Notes: generated by a model not told the origin, from the letters alone. 64,000 nt of DNA from CBDCYS01 sp965226245 (GCA_965226245.1 CBDDCL010000015.1:1-64000); one strand, 5' to 3'; counted from the stretch's first letter, positions 26,942 to 35,337 are shown. Made by a program: numbers and translations.

Positions 26942-27679
26942 ATGCTCCGCGCGTTCTTGCTGGTCTACCCGTTTCTGGTCGTCTACGTGACGCTGGGCAC
27001 GCTTTTCTTCGTGCCGCTCACGTGGTTGATTCGTGACATTCGCCCGATCTATTGGGTGGCGCGTACGGGCGTTCGCATTGCTTTCCTTCTCTCGGGTGTT
27101 GGCGTCCATCTCGTTCACCTGGAATACGCTTTTCAGCACCCCCAGTCGGTGTTTCTGAGCAACCACGTCAGCAACATCGAGCCCGCGGCGCTGTTCATGG
27201 TGCTGCCGCGTATTACGGTCGTGCTCAAAAAGGAACTTGGTCGAATCCCCCTGCTCGGCTACGTCATGAAGCTCGGGGGATTCATTTATGTCGACCGGGT
27301 GAGTCGTGAGTCGCGCAGCCGGGCGCTCGAAGCCGCGGTGGACGCCCTCCGGAGGGGGATCTCTCTGATGATCTTTCCGGAAGGGACGCGCAGCCTTGAC
27401 GGCCGCCTGCTCCCTTTTCGTCCGGGACCCTTCACCATCGCGATAGAGGCGCAAGCGCCGCTTGTACCCGTTACCGTTCATGGAGCGCGTGAGCTGATGC
27501 CGAAGGGGCAGCCCTACATGAAGCCGGGCAAAACTTCGCTCGTTTTCCATCCGCCGATAGCAACGAAAGGCATGACGACTCAGGACCGCGCAGCGCTCAT
27601 GCAGCAAGTGCGAGACGTGATGGAGAAGAATTTGAAAAAAATGGCGGATAGTCCGCTTCGCGCCGGCGGGGAGCGTTGA
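26942..27679 (+). CDS. plsC: 1-acyl-sn-glycerol-3-phosphate acyltransferase family (PlsC-like)
   Basis: This 245-residue protein has two N-terminal hydrophobic segments (LLVYPFLVVYVTLGTLFFVP and GVRIAFLLSGVGVHLV) and acyltransferase motif I in FLSNHVSNIEPAAL near residue 75. Motif III, FPEGTRSLDGRLLPF, is near residue 142. It should acylate lysophosphatidic acid at the cytoplasmic face of the membrane. In motif I the normal HxxxxD reads HVSNIE, with Glu replacing Asp, so activity or substrate may differ. ATG 26942 begins directly after the repeat element. It is the only plsC in the window. Confidence 0.83.
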   Translation: MLRAFLLVYPFLVVYVTLGTLFFVPLTWLIRDIRPIYWVARTGVRIAFLLSGVGVHLVHLEYAFQHPQSVFLSNHVSNIEPAALFMVLPRITVVLKKELGRIPLLGYVMKLGGFIYVDRVSRESRSRALEAAVDALRRGISLMIFPEGTRSLDGRLLPFRPGPFTIAIEAQAPLVPVTVHGARELMPKGQPYMKPGKTSLVFHPPIATKGMTTQDRAALMQQVRDVMEKNLKKMADSPLRAGGER

Positions 27680-27680
27680 T

Positions 27681-27868
27681 CCTAAAAACGGCAGTTGGTC
27701 GTCTTCGAACCGCCCCAACCTTGTGACGAGACGTCAGTTGGACCCGAGTGTCATCGGGGACCGGCGGGTGAAGATTGCAACTGCTCCGCAGTTGCAAGAT
27801 CAGCACATAAGATACGTTCTTTCAATATGTTACAACGAATGCTAGAACGTCCAACTGCCGTTTTTAGG
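27681..27868. repeat. 188-bp segment bounded by a perfect 18-bp inverted repeat
   Basis: CCTAAAAACGGCAGTTGG (27681-27698) is exactly inverted at 27851-27868. A related sequence, CCAACTGCCGGATTTAGG, occurs at about 36470-36487 after a similar AATATnTTACAAC stretch. No open frame of note lies between the arms. It may be a MITE-like element, or a scar of one. The following 27869-28135 holds only an ACAGTCCCTATTTTTTC motif and no gene. Confidence 0.6.
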
Positions 27869-28135
27869 TTGATTCCTTCAGGCTTGCACCAGCAGCGCTT
27901 TGCAACAGTCCCTATTTTTTCACCACCCCCAGGCTCCGAGTACCCGATCGTTGGCTGTCATGTTCCGCTTCCGCTTGTGCTGTCGTCGTTTGGACCCTGG
28001 GGGACCTTTGGAATCTCTCGTTACTGTTTACCTGGCACATTCGGCAGCGGTCATGCCATTTACCAGGGTGGAGTTCGCCGTAGATCGACTCAGCTTAACA
28101 TCCGATCGCTGTAGATGGATCATTTTGGCTGCTCG

Positions 28136-28876
28136 TTACGGAATTCTTCGGTGAGCAGGTTTGAGCGGGTTTTGGAAAATCCGTACTCCTTTTGTTCGCC
28201 TTTTTGACGGGCGGGACCCAGGTGTGTCGGTGGGATTGGGGCTATGGTGGGCCTGGAGGCCTAGTAACAGACCCAATGCTGTACGCCGGAGGGCACTGGA
28301 TTGGGACGACGGTCGCATTTTGTCTCGATCGCGGGAGGCCGCGGCTCGGGAGGCCGCGGTCCTGGACTTGATGGATGCGGGGTCATTGGGGGTCTTGACC
28401 GCAGGCTGACGCCCGCAGCAAGCGTGGACTCCCGTCCACGCCTCTGTTGTTTCTTGGGGCGGGGTGAGCAGGTTTGAGCGGGTTTTGGAAAATTCGTACT
28501 CCTTTTGTTCGCCTTTTTGACGGGCGGAACGCAGGTGCGCCGGTGGGATCGGGGCTATGGCGGGCCTGGGGGCCAAGACATGTCGCCAAGAATGGCGACA
28601 CGGCACGCAAGAATGCGCGCGCCACGTCTTGCGGCTTTGGGTGTTTCGCTCGGGCGGAGCGGGGGCGAGCGGACGACCAGCGCTTACAGTGATGGCGTCA
28701 ATGTCGGGCGGGGGGCCGTTGCCTCGGTACCATTCGACGCCCGGACCGATGATCATGGAGGGGCCGTCGTCGTCCTGCCAGATGAGATAGGCGGGGGCCG
28801 CGGTCTTTTGGGATTGGCCCGCTTCGATCCGCTCCAGATAGCGGACGACGTCGGTGTAGTAGCACCAGTATTTCAT
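28136..28876 (-). CDS. Small hypothetical protein with a repeat-derived tail
   Basis: The first 65 residues (MKYWCYYTDVVRYLERIEAG and ending near GPPPDIDAITV) look like a genuine small protein. They contain a PAYLIWQDDDGPSMIIGPGV strand-rich stretch. The remaining frame is translated from two copies of a direct repeat and other dispersed sequences, so the stop at 28136 is probably not the ancestral one. Its ATG overlaps the stop of the upstream small gene by four bases, suggesting a two-gene operon. No family was recognised. Confidence 0.4.
   Translation of the reverse strand: MKYWCYYTDVVRYLERIEAGQSQKTAAPAYLIWQDDDGPSMIIGPGVEWYRGNGPPPDIDAITVSAGRPLAPAPPERNTQSRKTWRAHSCVPCRHSWRHVLAPRPAIAPIPPAHLRSARQKGEQKEYEFSKTRSNLLTPPQETTEAWTGVHACCGRQPAVKTPNDPASIKSRTAASRAAASRDRDKMRPSSQSSALRRTALGLLLGLQAHHSPNPTDTPGSRPSKRRTKGVRIFQNPLKPAHRRIP
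28151..28576. repeat. Pair of about 110-bp direct repeats
   Basis: The segment starting GGTGAGCAGGTTTGAGCGGG occurs at 28151-28260 and again at about 28465-28576, with roughly 10 differences. Between the copies lie the palindrome GCGTGGACTCCCGTCCACGC (28422-28441) and GC-rich sequence. Directly after the second copy comes the TGTCGCCA palindrome at 28581-28600. This is a compact cluster of non-coding repeats with no transposase. Confidence 0.7.
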
Positions 28877-29058
28877 TGCCTTGACTCCGGCGTTGGATTG
28901 CATTCGACGGTTTTCAGGCGCTCGATGACGTCGCTGTAGTTGGACGAATTGATTGCTGTTGGAACGGTTGAGCTGTTGAGCCGTTCAGCCGTTGAGCCGT
29001 CCTTTCTGCTGTTGGATTGATTAATCGCTGTTACGTTGTTGGTCGATGATTTTTTCAT
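28873..29058 (-). CDS. Small polar hypothetical protein
   Basis: This 61-residue frame starts MKKSSTNNVTAINQSNSRKD and is rich in Ser, Asn and Thr. GAAGG stands about 9 bases before the ATG and the stop overlaps the next small gene by four bases, both arguments for a real gene. Against it, part of the frame (28956-29004) is made of GTTGAGCC-type repeat units. No function can be proposed. Confidence 0.35.
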   Translation of the reverse strand: MKKSSTNNVTAINQSNSRKDGSTAERLNSSTVPTAINSSNYSDVIERLKTVECNPTPESRQ

Positions 29059-29359
29059 AGTGTAAGCCTTCCCACGTTTAAGCTAGCAAACACATGGAGG
29101 GTGAATTGGGGGCCTCGGGGCCAAAGTGGCTGATTTTATTGAGAATATATTTTTCAAATTTCCGTGACTGGTTGCGGGAGTTTTTGAAATTGGGGTGCTT
29201 TTGTGAGGGAGCGACTGCTTCGCGCGCAAGGATCGCGGGGTTTCGGATGGAGGCACGGCGGCCAGTTTCGGTTGGTCGTGTCGCCCTGGGGCGCACGGAC
29301 GGCCCGGGCATTGCTGGAGACGGCCCGGCGCGGCCACCGACCTTGGTTGGGGGTGGGAG

Positions 29360-30335
29360 CAAGCTGGGCTGGGGCCGTTCCCGGAGCAAGCGCAGGAGGC
29401 AGGAAATTAGCAGCGGGCACGGAGACGAGTGCCGGCACGCTAGGTTGAGTAAGGCTGTGTGAGAATCCGTACGCGCTGGTGTAGGGGCGCAGCGTGCTGC
29501 GCCCTGCGCCCGTAGAGGCGGTTGGGAGGTCGGTTTGCGGGCCTAGCACGCTACGCCCCTACATTGCGGGTGGTCAGGAACGGTTTCGAGAGTCGGGTGA
29601 GTGGCTGATCAAGGGCCTGGCGGCGTTTCGGCGAGCGAATGATCCGCACCAGGCACAGACCGTTGCTAGCAACTTCCTGGTGTTTTACGGCAGAGCCTCA
29701 AATGATGACAAGGCCGCGCTGCTTACGATGTGGGAGCAAGCCGGGCTGGGGCCGTTCCCGGAGCAGGCGCGAAAGGCGGGAAATTAGCAGCGGGCACGGA
29801 GACTTGTGTCGACGCGCTGGGTTGGGCAAGGCTGTGTGAGAATGTGTACGCGCTGGTGTAGGGGCGCAGCGTGCTGCGCCCGGCGCCCGTAGAGGCGGTT
29901 GGGAGGTCGTAGCACGCTACGCCCCTACATGCGGGTGTTCAGGAACGGTTTCGGGAGTCGGGTGAGTGGCTGATCAAGGGCCTTGGGGTGTTTCGACGAG
30001 CGAATGATCCGCAGCAGGCTGCGAGTGCTTTCCTGGGTTCTTACAATAGGGCCTCTGGTAAAGAAAAAGCTGAGCTGCGAGCGATCTGGGAGCAAGCCGG
30101 GCTGGGGGCCGTTCTCGGAGCAGGCGCGAAACGCGGGAAATTAGCAGCGGCCACGGAGACGAGTGCCGGCACGCTAGGTTGAGTAAGGCTGTGTGAGAAT
30201 CCGTACGCGCTGGTGTAGGGGCGCAGCGTGCTGCGCCCGGCGCCCGTAGAGGCGGTTGGGAGGCCGGTTTGCGGGCGTAGCACGTCGCCGGCGGTTGGGA
30301 ATTCAGTTGCGGGCGTAGCACGCTACGCCCCTACA
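29360..30335. repeat. Three tandem 360-377-bp units with REP/BIME-like palindromes
   Basis: A unit containing GGAAATTAGCAGCGG (29402, 29779, 30136), the GTGAGAATCCGTACGCGCTG region and a palindromic block repeats three times. Each block opens with GTAGGGGCGCAGCGTGCTGC and closes with the inverted form GTAGCACGCTACGCCCCTAC (about 29481-29563, 29858-29928, 30215-30335). The segments between are two decayed copies of a coding fragment (RESGEWLIKG, then WEQAGLG) and carry no intact gene. The blocks resemble REP pairs and stand immediately before a RAYT gene, their likely processing enzyme. The stretch 29059-29360 holds no convincing gene. Confidence 0.78.
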
Positions 30336-30347
30336 ATTACCTTTGTT

Positions 30348-30932
30348 ATGTCCTGGCGTGATCCGGTGGACCCTCCGCGTCGTCGGAGCATCCGCCTGGC
30401 GGGGTTTGACTACACCCGGAACCGAAGCTATTTCATCACCGTCTGTGCCGCGAACCAGCGCTGTTTGTTCGGGCGTGTCGTTCACGGACGCCTGCAGCCA
30501 TCGTTGCTGGGATCCGTGCTTGCAAAGGAGTGGGAGAGGACGGCTTCGCTCCGCCCGTACGTGGAATCCCAGGTGTTCGTTGTGATGCCGAATCATTTCC
30601 ACGCTCTCTTCACTCTGCTGCGAGATGGAATGTTTCGTGACGATGCTGGGCGCCGCACGCACACCGACCGATGGGGCGCTTTGCTCGGGCTCGAGCGGCA
30701 ATCCGTGAGCGCCATCCTACGGGCGTTCAAATCCGCGGTGACCCGAAGGGCCAGGATGGAACTGGGTCACCAGGGACCGGTTTGGCAGAGGAACTACTAT
30801 GAGCACATTATCCGCAACGATCGGGAGTTCCTTCGAGCCTGGGGTTACATCGTGCGAAATCCCGAGAGATGGGAAGAGGATAAGGAAAACCCCTCTCGTC
30901 GATTACAATCACGCAACGTGCCGCGCCCGTGA
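30348..30932 (+). CDS. REP-associated tyrosine transposase (RAYT, IS200-like Y1 family)
   Basis: This 194-residue HUH single-strand nuclease has the HUH motif in VVMPNHFHALF near residue 80. The catalytic Tyr is expected in WQRNYYEHIIRNDREFLRAW near residues 148-160, followed by GYIVRNPERW. The N-terminus RRRSIRLAGFDYTRNRSYFI is typical of RAYTs. These enzymes cut single-stranded REP hairpins and are thought to spread them. It is a lone chromosomal gene with no IS200 ends of its own and lies 12 bp after the last palindrome of the array. ATG 30348 starts inside the conserved region; no strong ribosome binding site is seen. Confidence 0.88.
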   Translation: MSWRDPVDPPRRRSIRLAGFDYTRNRSYFITVCAANQRCLFGRVVHGRLQPSLLGSVLAKEWERTASLRPYVESQVFVVMPNHFHALFTLLRDGMFRDDAGRRTHTDRWGALLGLERQSVSAILRAFKSAVTRRARMELGHQGPVWQRNYYEHIIRNDREFLRAWGYIVRNPERWEEDKENPSRRLQSRNVPRP

Positions 30933-31012
30933 CAGCGATTGGGGATTCATGAGGCACCCACGTCGGGCGCCCACGTCGGGCGGGCGGCTCACGGACAATG
31001 AAAGTACGGCGG

Positions 31013-31699
31013 CTAGGCTAGGGGGCTGCGGTTCATGGCGTGGTCGATGGCTTCTTGGGGGACGGTGTATTCCGATAGCGCTTGGTTGCCGGCGTAGCCG
31101 AGGTCTTTGATGCCGATTTCACTGGTGTAGTAGGCGTCGACCGCCATCTTGCGGACCCAGTCGAAGAAGCGGACTCCGGCACCCAGGTCCGGCCTCTTTT
31201 CCATGCCATAGTCGCGAAAGCGCGCGTAGTCGCGGTCCCACTGCTCGTCGGGCTCATATGAGGTTCGCTGAGCCTCGGCAAGCAGATCGAGCATCTCCGT
31301 TTGCTGTTTTTCGCTGGCTTCGACGAAGGTGCTGTTGTGGCGGCGGCGCATGCGGGCGTCGAGCCAGCCGATGCCGCCGGTGTAGGTGCGGGCCAGAGTT
31401 TCGTTCTGGCTGCAAAGCAAGTCGATGAACTCAGGCGCCCCGGCGTCAACCGCGCTGCCGGATCTGTCGTCGGCGGGGACGATCAGCTCGGCCAGTTTCG
31501 AAACGGTCTTGAACTCATGTTCGGTCAGGAGCTTGGGAGTGTAGCCGCCCGCGGCGCTCTTGCTGCTCTCCACTTCCTTGTGGACGTGCTGCGCCGACGC
31601 GAAGTCGAGCGAAGCGGTCCCCGCCGCGGTCAGCGCCAAGGCAATTCGCCGAATCGCGTCACGCCGCGATAAGCCGCTGATCTGGACGAACTCAGACAT
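31013..31699 (-). CDS. Gluconate 2-dehydrogenase subunit 3-family protein, Tat-exported
   Basis: This 228-residue protein starts with ISGLSRRDAIRRIALALTAA, a twin-arginine signal. It continues with the gluconate 2-dehydrogenase subunit 3 pattern (LLTEHEFKTVSKLAELIVPA, then GAPEFIDLL and WLDARMRRRH). In membrane sugar dehydrogenases this small subunit is needed for export and maturation of the FAD subunit, which usually lacks its own signal. The gene overlaps the end of the GMC oxidoreductase by 8 bp, so the pair should form one secreted complex. No cytochrome c subunit is adjacent. Confidence 0.88.
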   Translation of the reverse strand: MSEFVQISGLSRRDAIRRIALALTAAGTASLDFASAQHVHKEVESSKSAAGGYTPKLLTEHEFKTVSKLAELIVPADDRSGSAVDAGAPEFIDLLCSQNETLARTYTGGIGWLDARMRRRHNSTFVEASEKQQTEMLDLLAEAQRTSYEPDEQWDRDYARFRDYGMEKRPDLGAGVRFFDWVRKMAVDAYYTSEIGIKDLGYAGNQALSEYTVPQEAIDHAMNRSPLA

Positions 31700-33404
31700 T
31701 GCCCTTCCTCATTTCTTCGGCCATGTAGTCAGCAGCGCGCCAGGAGAGGGCGCTGATCGTCAAAGTGGGGTTCTTGTCGGGGCTCGTGACAAAACTGGCT
31801 CCGTCACACACGAAGAGATTCTTGACGTCATGCGCCTGGCAGAAGCTGTTGAGCACCGATGTCCGCGGGTTGTCGCCCATGCGGGCCGTGCCGACTTCGT
31901 GGATGATCGTTCCCGGTACGGAAATGCCCGCCTTTTGGCGTCTGTTACCGAAAGTGGTGACCCTTCCACCCATCGACTCGATGAGACCGGTGAACGTGTT
32001 TTGCATGTGGCGGGCCTGCTTCCACTCGTAATCGGTCCATTTGAAATGGAACTTGAGAACGGGAATGCCCCAGGCGTCCACTACATCGGGGTCGATTTCG
32101 CAGTAGCTGTTGTGGTTCGAAATCATTTCCCCGCGCCCCGAGAATCCGACTGAGGCGCCGTACTCTTCGCGAATACGCTGCTTCATTTCACGGCCGTAAC
32201 CGTGACGGCGCGCCGCCCCATGAAAAGATCCGACGGCGGGCATGCCGAAGCCGCCTCCGGTTTCAATGTGATAGCCGCGCGGAAACCCGATCGCCTTTTG
32301 GTTGTCCCATTCCCACCAGGGCGCATAAAGATGCGAGCCGCTGAAGCCGTCGGTGTTGTAGACCGGCATCCCTTCCAGCGCGGGCACGTAGCCTCTGACG
32401 CCGTAGCCGACCGTGTCCATGAGGTTGCGCCCGAGCTGTCCGGAACCATTGGCAAGGCCGTCGGGGAAAACGCTTGATTTGGAATTCAGCAGGATGCGGG
32501 CCGATTCACAGGAGCTTGCCGCGACAACCACGACGCGTCCCATGACGCGTTTTTCTCTGCGCGTATTCTTGTCGACGTAAACGACGCCCGTTGCTTTACC
32601 GGTCTTGTCCGTGAGCACTTCACGGACCATGGCATCGGTGAACAACTTCACGTTCCCAGTGTCGATGGCGGGAAAAACGTCAACCTGACTGGCCGAATAG
32701 TTCGAGGCTGTAAGACAACCCCGTCCGCACTGGCCGCAATAGTGGCAGGCGGGACGGCCGTTGAGGTTGGCGGTAATGACCGCCCGGCGGTTGGCGATAA
32801 ATGGTATGCCGAGCTTCTTGCCCGCGGCGCGGAAGAGATGCTCGTGGGCCTTGGGCGGGGGCGGTTTCTGGAAAACGCCGTCCGGGGCGCTGGGGATGCC
32901 CTCGACCGTACCCGTGACGCCGATATACTCTTCCGCTTTGTCGTAGTAGGGGGCGATGTCGTCGTAATCGATGGGCCAGTTCAGTCCCAGCCCGTCGCGG
33001 TCGTAGGCCTTGAAGTCGAGCTGCGAGAACCGAAACGAATAGCGGCCATAGTGGTTGGTACGGCCGCCGACCACACGCGAGCGGAACCACTTGAACTGGC
33101 TTTCCGCACCGACGGTGTAGGGCTCGTCGTCAAGCCGATAGCCACCCATGCTGGCTGAGAAAAATCGGGAGGGCTTGCCCTTGCCGAAATAATACTTGCC
33201 GCCTTGTTCGGCGCCGCGGTGGTCGTAGTCGTGGGGCCAGTCATGCTCTTTGAATTCCTTCGCGGGATCGAGCATGGGACCGGCTTCGAGCAGCGCTACC
33301 TTGATCCCCTTGTTCGCGAGGACGCGGGTGACGCCGCCTCCGCCGGCGCCGGAGCCTACAACGACGACGTCATAGACGTCAACAGTGCTTGGAGTTTGTG
33401 GCAT
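31692..33404 (-). CDS. GMC-family FAD oxidoreductase (gluconate/sugar dehydrogenase large subunit)
   Basis: This 570-residue protein has the FAD-binding YDVVVVGSGAGGGGVTRVLA at the N-terminus, VVGGRTNHYGRYSFR, and the C-terminal IHEVGTARMGDNP with KNPTLTISALSWRAADY. It lacks a signal peptide and is probably carried out with the Tat-exported subunit 3 encoded next. The CHYCGQCGRGC cluster near residue 222 suits an iron-sulfur centre, as known for FAD glucose dehydrogenases of this group. It should oxidise a sugar or sugar acid in the periplasm and pass electrons to a cytochrome or quinone. Confidence 0.9.
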   Translation of the reverse strand: MPQTPSTVDVYDVVVVGSGAGGGGVTRVLANKGIKVALLEAGPMLDPAKEFKEHDWPHDYDHRGAEQGGKYYFGKGKPSRFFSASMGGYRLDDEPYTVGAESQFKWFRSRVVGGRTNHYGRYSFRFSQLDFKAYDRDGLGLNWPIDYDDIAPYYDKAEEYIGVTGTVEGIPSAPDGVFQKPPPPKAHEHLFRAAGKKLGIPFIANRRAVITANLNGRPACHYCGQCGRGCLTASNYSASQVDVFPAIDTGNVKLFTDAMVREVLTDKTGKATGVVYVDKNTRREKRVMGRVVVVAASSCESARILLNSKSSVFPDGLANGSGQLGRNLMDTVGYGVRGYVPALEGMPVYNTDGFSGSHLYAPWWEWDNQKAIGFPRGYHIETGGGFGMPAVGSFHGAARRHGYGREMKQRIREEYGASVGFSGRGEMISNHNSYCEIDPDVVDAWGIPVLKFHFKWTDYEWKQARHMQNTFTGLIESMGGRVTTFGNRRQKAGISVPGTIIHEVGTARMGDNPRTSVLNSFCQAHDVKNLFVCDGASFVTSPDKNPTLTISALSWRAADYMAEEMRKGNV

Positions 33405-33462
33405 TACGTGAATAGCGAACTGTCAAAGACCGAAGTCATTATAACGGATCTGGCGGGAATCT

Positions 33463-33718
33463 GATCCGTTGAGCCGTTGATCCGTTGAGCGGTTGAGCCG
33501 TTGATCCGTTAAACCGTTGAGCCCCGAAATGTTGGGCCGTCAAACCTAGTGCAGCCGATAGAGGCGACCGTCAACGGATAACCGGGAGATACGCATGCGT
33601 CGAATCGGTAGGGCTCGAAGTTCACGGCGAGCAGTTCGAAACGCGCTTCACAGTATCTCGCTTCAATGCAGCAGTGTAGCGGCTCAACGGCTCAACTGCT
33701 CAACTGCTCAACGGTGGT
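33463..33718. repeat. GTTGAGCC-type array around a 55-bp core, copy 2
   Basis: Seven or more GTTGAGCC/GTTGATCC units (33463-33524) are followed by a spacer, a 55-bp core at 33600-33654 matching 26842-26896 with one mismatch, and inverted units GGCTCAACGGCTCAACTGCT (33676-33715). It occupies the gap between the GMC and TylF genes. A third, coreless array is at 28956-29004. Confidence 0.75.
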
Positions 33719-33722
33719 GGGG

Positions 33723-34616
33723 CTAATCGAGTTTTTGCCAGTACACTCCTGTCCAGTCGATTTTCTCTATCTCTTCGGCGATCCCGTTTTTGGCCCGAAA
33801 GTCTTCCACGGCTTTTTTGCAGCCGGGTACGGCCCCGTAGTCGTCGACGATCACGTAGCCGCCCGCCGAGAGCTTCGAATAGAGGGACTGCAGGACCTCC
33901 ATCGTTGATCCGTACATGTCGGCGTCGACTCGGAGAATCGCGAGCTTTTCGATCGGAGCCGCCGGCAGGGTGTCTTTAAACCAGCCTTTGAGAAACCGCA
34001 CGCGGTCGTCGAACAGCCCATAACGCTCGAAGTTTTCCCTCACTTCATCAAGCGGGACCGCGAGGTGATCAAGAGTCCAGTGGATATCTCCGGCGTCGGC
34101 GGGATAGGCTGCCGCGTCCGGCTTCGGCAAGCCCTCGAACGAGTCCGACACCCAGACGGTTCGGCAGGTGTCACCGCAGGCTTCGAGGACGGCACGCATG
34201 AATATCGTAGCTCCACCCCGCCAAGCGCCTGCCTCGATCAGGTCGCCGGGTACATCGCTTTCGAGAACGTCGACGATGCAGTTCTGAAGATTGTCCAGGC
34301 GTTTCAGCCCGATCATTGTCTCGGCGTCAGAGGGGCGCATGACGCTGCCGTCGATGCGGGCCGCGGAGTCCGCTGGCAGGACTCGAACAAACGCCAGCCG
34401 GCGGGAGGACAGAAAGTTGCTAAGACCCGGCAGCACGGGAACGTGCTCGTATTCCCGGCACAGGCCGTACCGCGTCAGACTCCGCTTCAGGAGGTTGAGA
34501 TACCTGTCCTCGATCGTCGTGCCGGCTGTTTCACCTGAATTATGCACAGATTCGCTTTGCGAGTGCGGCTGCGTTCGTAGCGGCTTGACGGCCGTCGTAA
34601 GGTGGGAGCTCGGCAA
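33723..34616 (-). CDS. TylF/MycF-like SAM-dependent O-methyltransferase
   Basis: The core of this protein matches the macrocin O-methyltransferase family: DVPGDLIEAGAWRGGATIFM (SAM binding), VWVSDSFEGLP, the metal-binding RVDADMYGSTMEVL, and VDDYGAVPGCKKAVEDFRAK near the end. Such enzymes methylate sugar hydroxyls in secondary metabolites and surface glycans. The first 29 residues (starting MPSSHLTTAV) are encoded inside the 532-bp mobile element inserted at 34534. The true start seems to have been cut off, and translation may begin at a TTG in the element. The result is a chimeric N-terminus; the enzyme domain itself is complete. Confidence 0.85.
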   Translation of the reverse strand: MPSSHLTTAVKPLRTQPHSQSESVHNSGETAGTTIEDRYLNLLKRSLTRYGLCREYEHVPVLPGLSNFLSSRRLAFVRVLPADSAARIDGSVMRPSDAETMIGLKRLDNLQNCIVDVLESDVPGDLIEAGAWRGGATIFMRAVLEACGDTCRTVWVSDSFEGLPKPDAAAYPADAGDIHWTLDHLAVPLDEVRENFERYGLFDDRVRFLKGWFKDTLPAAPIEKLAILRVDADMYGSTMEVLQSLYSKLSAGGYVIVDDYGAVPGCKKAVEDFRAKNGIAEEIEKIDWTGVYWQKLD

Positions 34617-35065
34617 CTGGTCTTTTGGCTTCTCCGTCCCCGGTTTCCCCTCCCGCCCAGAATCCGCGTCGGCAAAACCCCGCTCCGAAGTGGCGTGTTT
34701 CCAGTACGTTGCGGCCAGTGCATAAAATTTTATGCATAGCGCATAGCCAGGCTCTCAGATCAACGCCCTCTCGACTACCGGCGGCAAGCCGCCGTAGGGA
34801 GTCGGCTTCCTGCCGCGGAAGTTGTCAAGGCGTGGATGCCCCGATTTTATTGGGCTGCGAGACCGTCACGGCTGGGCCTTGTTTGACGGCCCTTTGGGAG
34901 CTATGCTGTTTTCGCTTGGTAACCATTTGGGTGACCTCCTTTGGGTTGGCTGGTGAAGCTGGAATCTTTGCCAGCCTACCTTTTTACCCCATGTTTTCGG
35001 GCGTTCCCCAATGGTCCCTTGCGGCTCAGCCCTCCTCAGATGCACCCCGCAATGCATAATTCAGG
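34534..35065. mobile_element. 532-bp non-autonomous element, copy 1
   Basis: The ends are CCTGAATTATGCA and its exact inverse TGCATAATTCAGG, flanked by the 5-bp direct repeat TTTCA (34529-34533 and 35066-35070). It contains an 18-bp palindrome TGCATAAAATTTTATGCA. On the minus strand a strong ribosome binding site (AAAGGAGGTCACCCAAATG) leads into a 33-codon frame that stops early, perhaps the start of a deleted transposase. A copy of identical length, with one visible mismatch, lies at 55521-56052. Both copies have clean target duplications, so movement was recent. Confidence 0.9.
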
Positions 35066-35337
35066 TTTCATAGTGCTCGGCACCCTTGACCGCGGCGGCG
35101 TGTTGCTTGATTACCCTGATGGCGGGAAGACGTTTTGCGATACTCGTGAAGGTATTCATACGGGTCTCTCGCTGAGGACGAACAGCAGCAAGCCTGCCAG
35201 GGCGGCGTCGGCTCTGGCGGCAGGACCGCCAGACTCAAACGCCGCGAAATACGCAGTGAGCCCTGGATTGAACTCCCCTTCGGTTGTGCGGATGGTCCCG
35301 CGGCGAAGGCCGGCCTCGGGCGGGACCTTGATCGTTC

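Noticed and set aside
29094..29462. 122-codon plus-strand frame
   Set aside because: Its second half is repeat-unit sequence read in a different frame from the other copies and its first half has no ribosome binding site or domain.
29460..30335. Possible CRISPR array
   Set aside because: The repeats are long palindromic blocks in units of about 360 bp, without short uniform direct repeats and unique spacers, and no cas gene is near.
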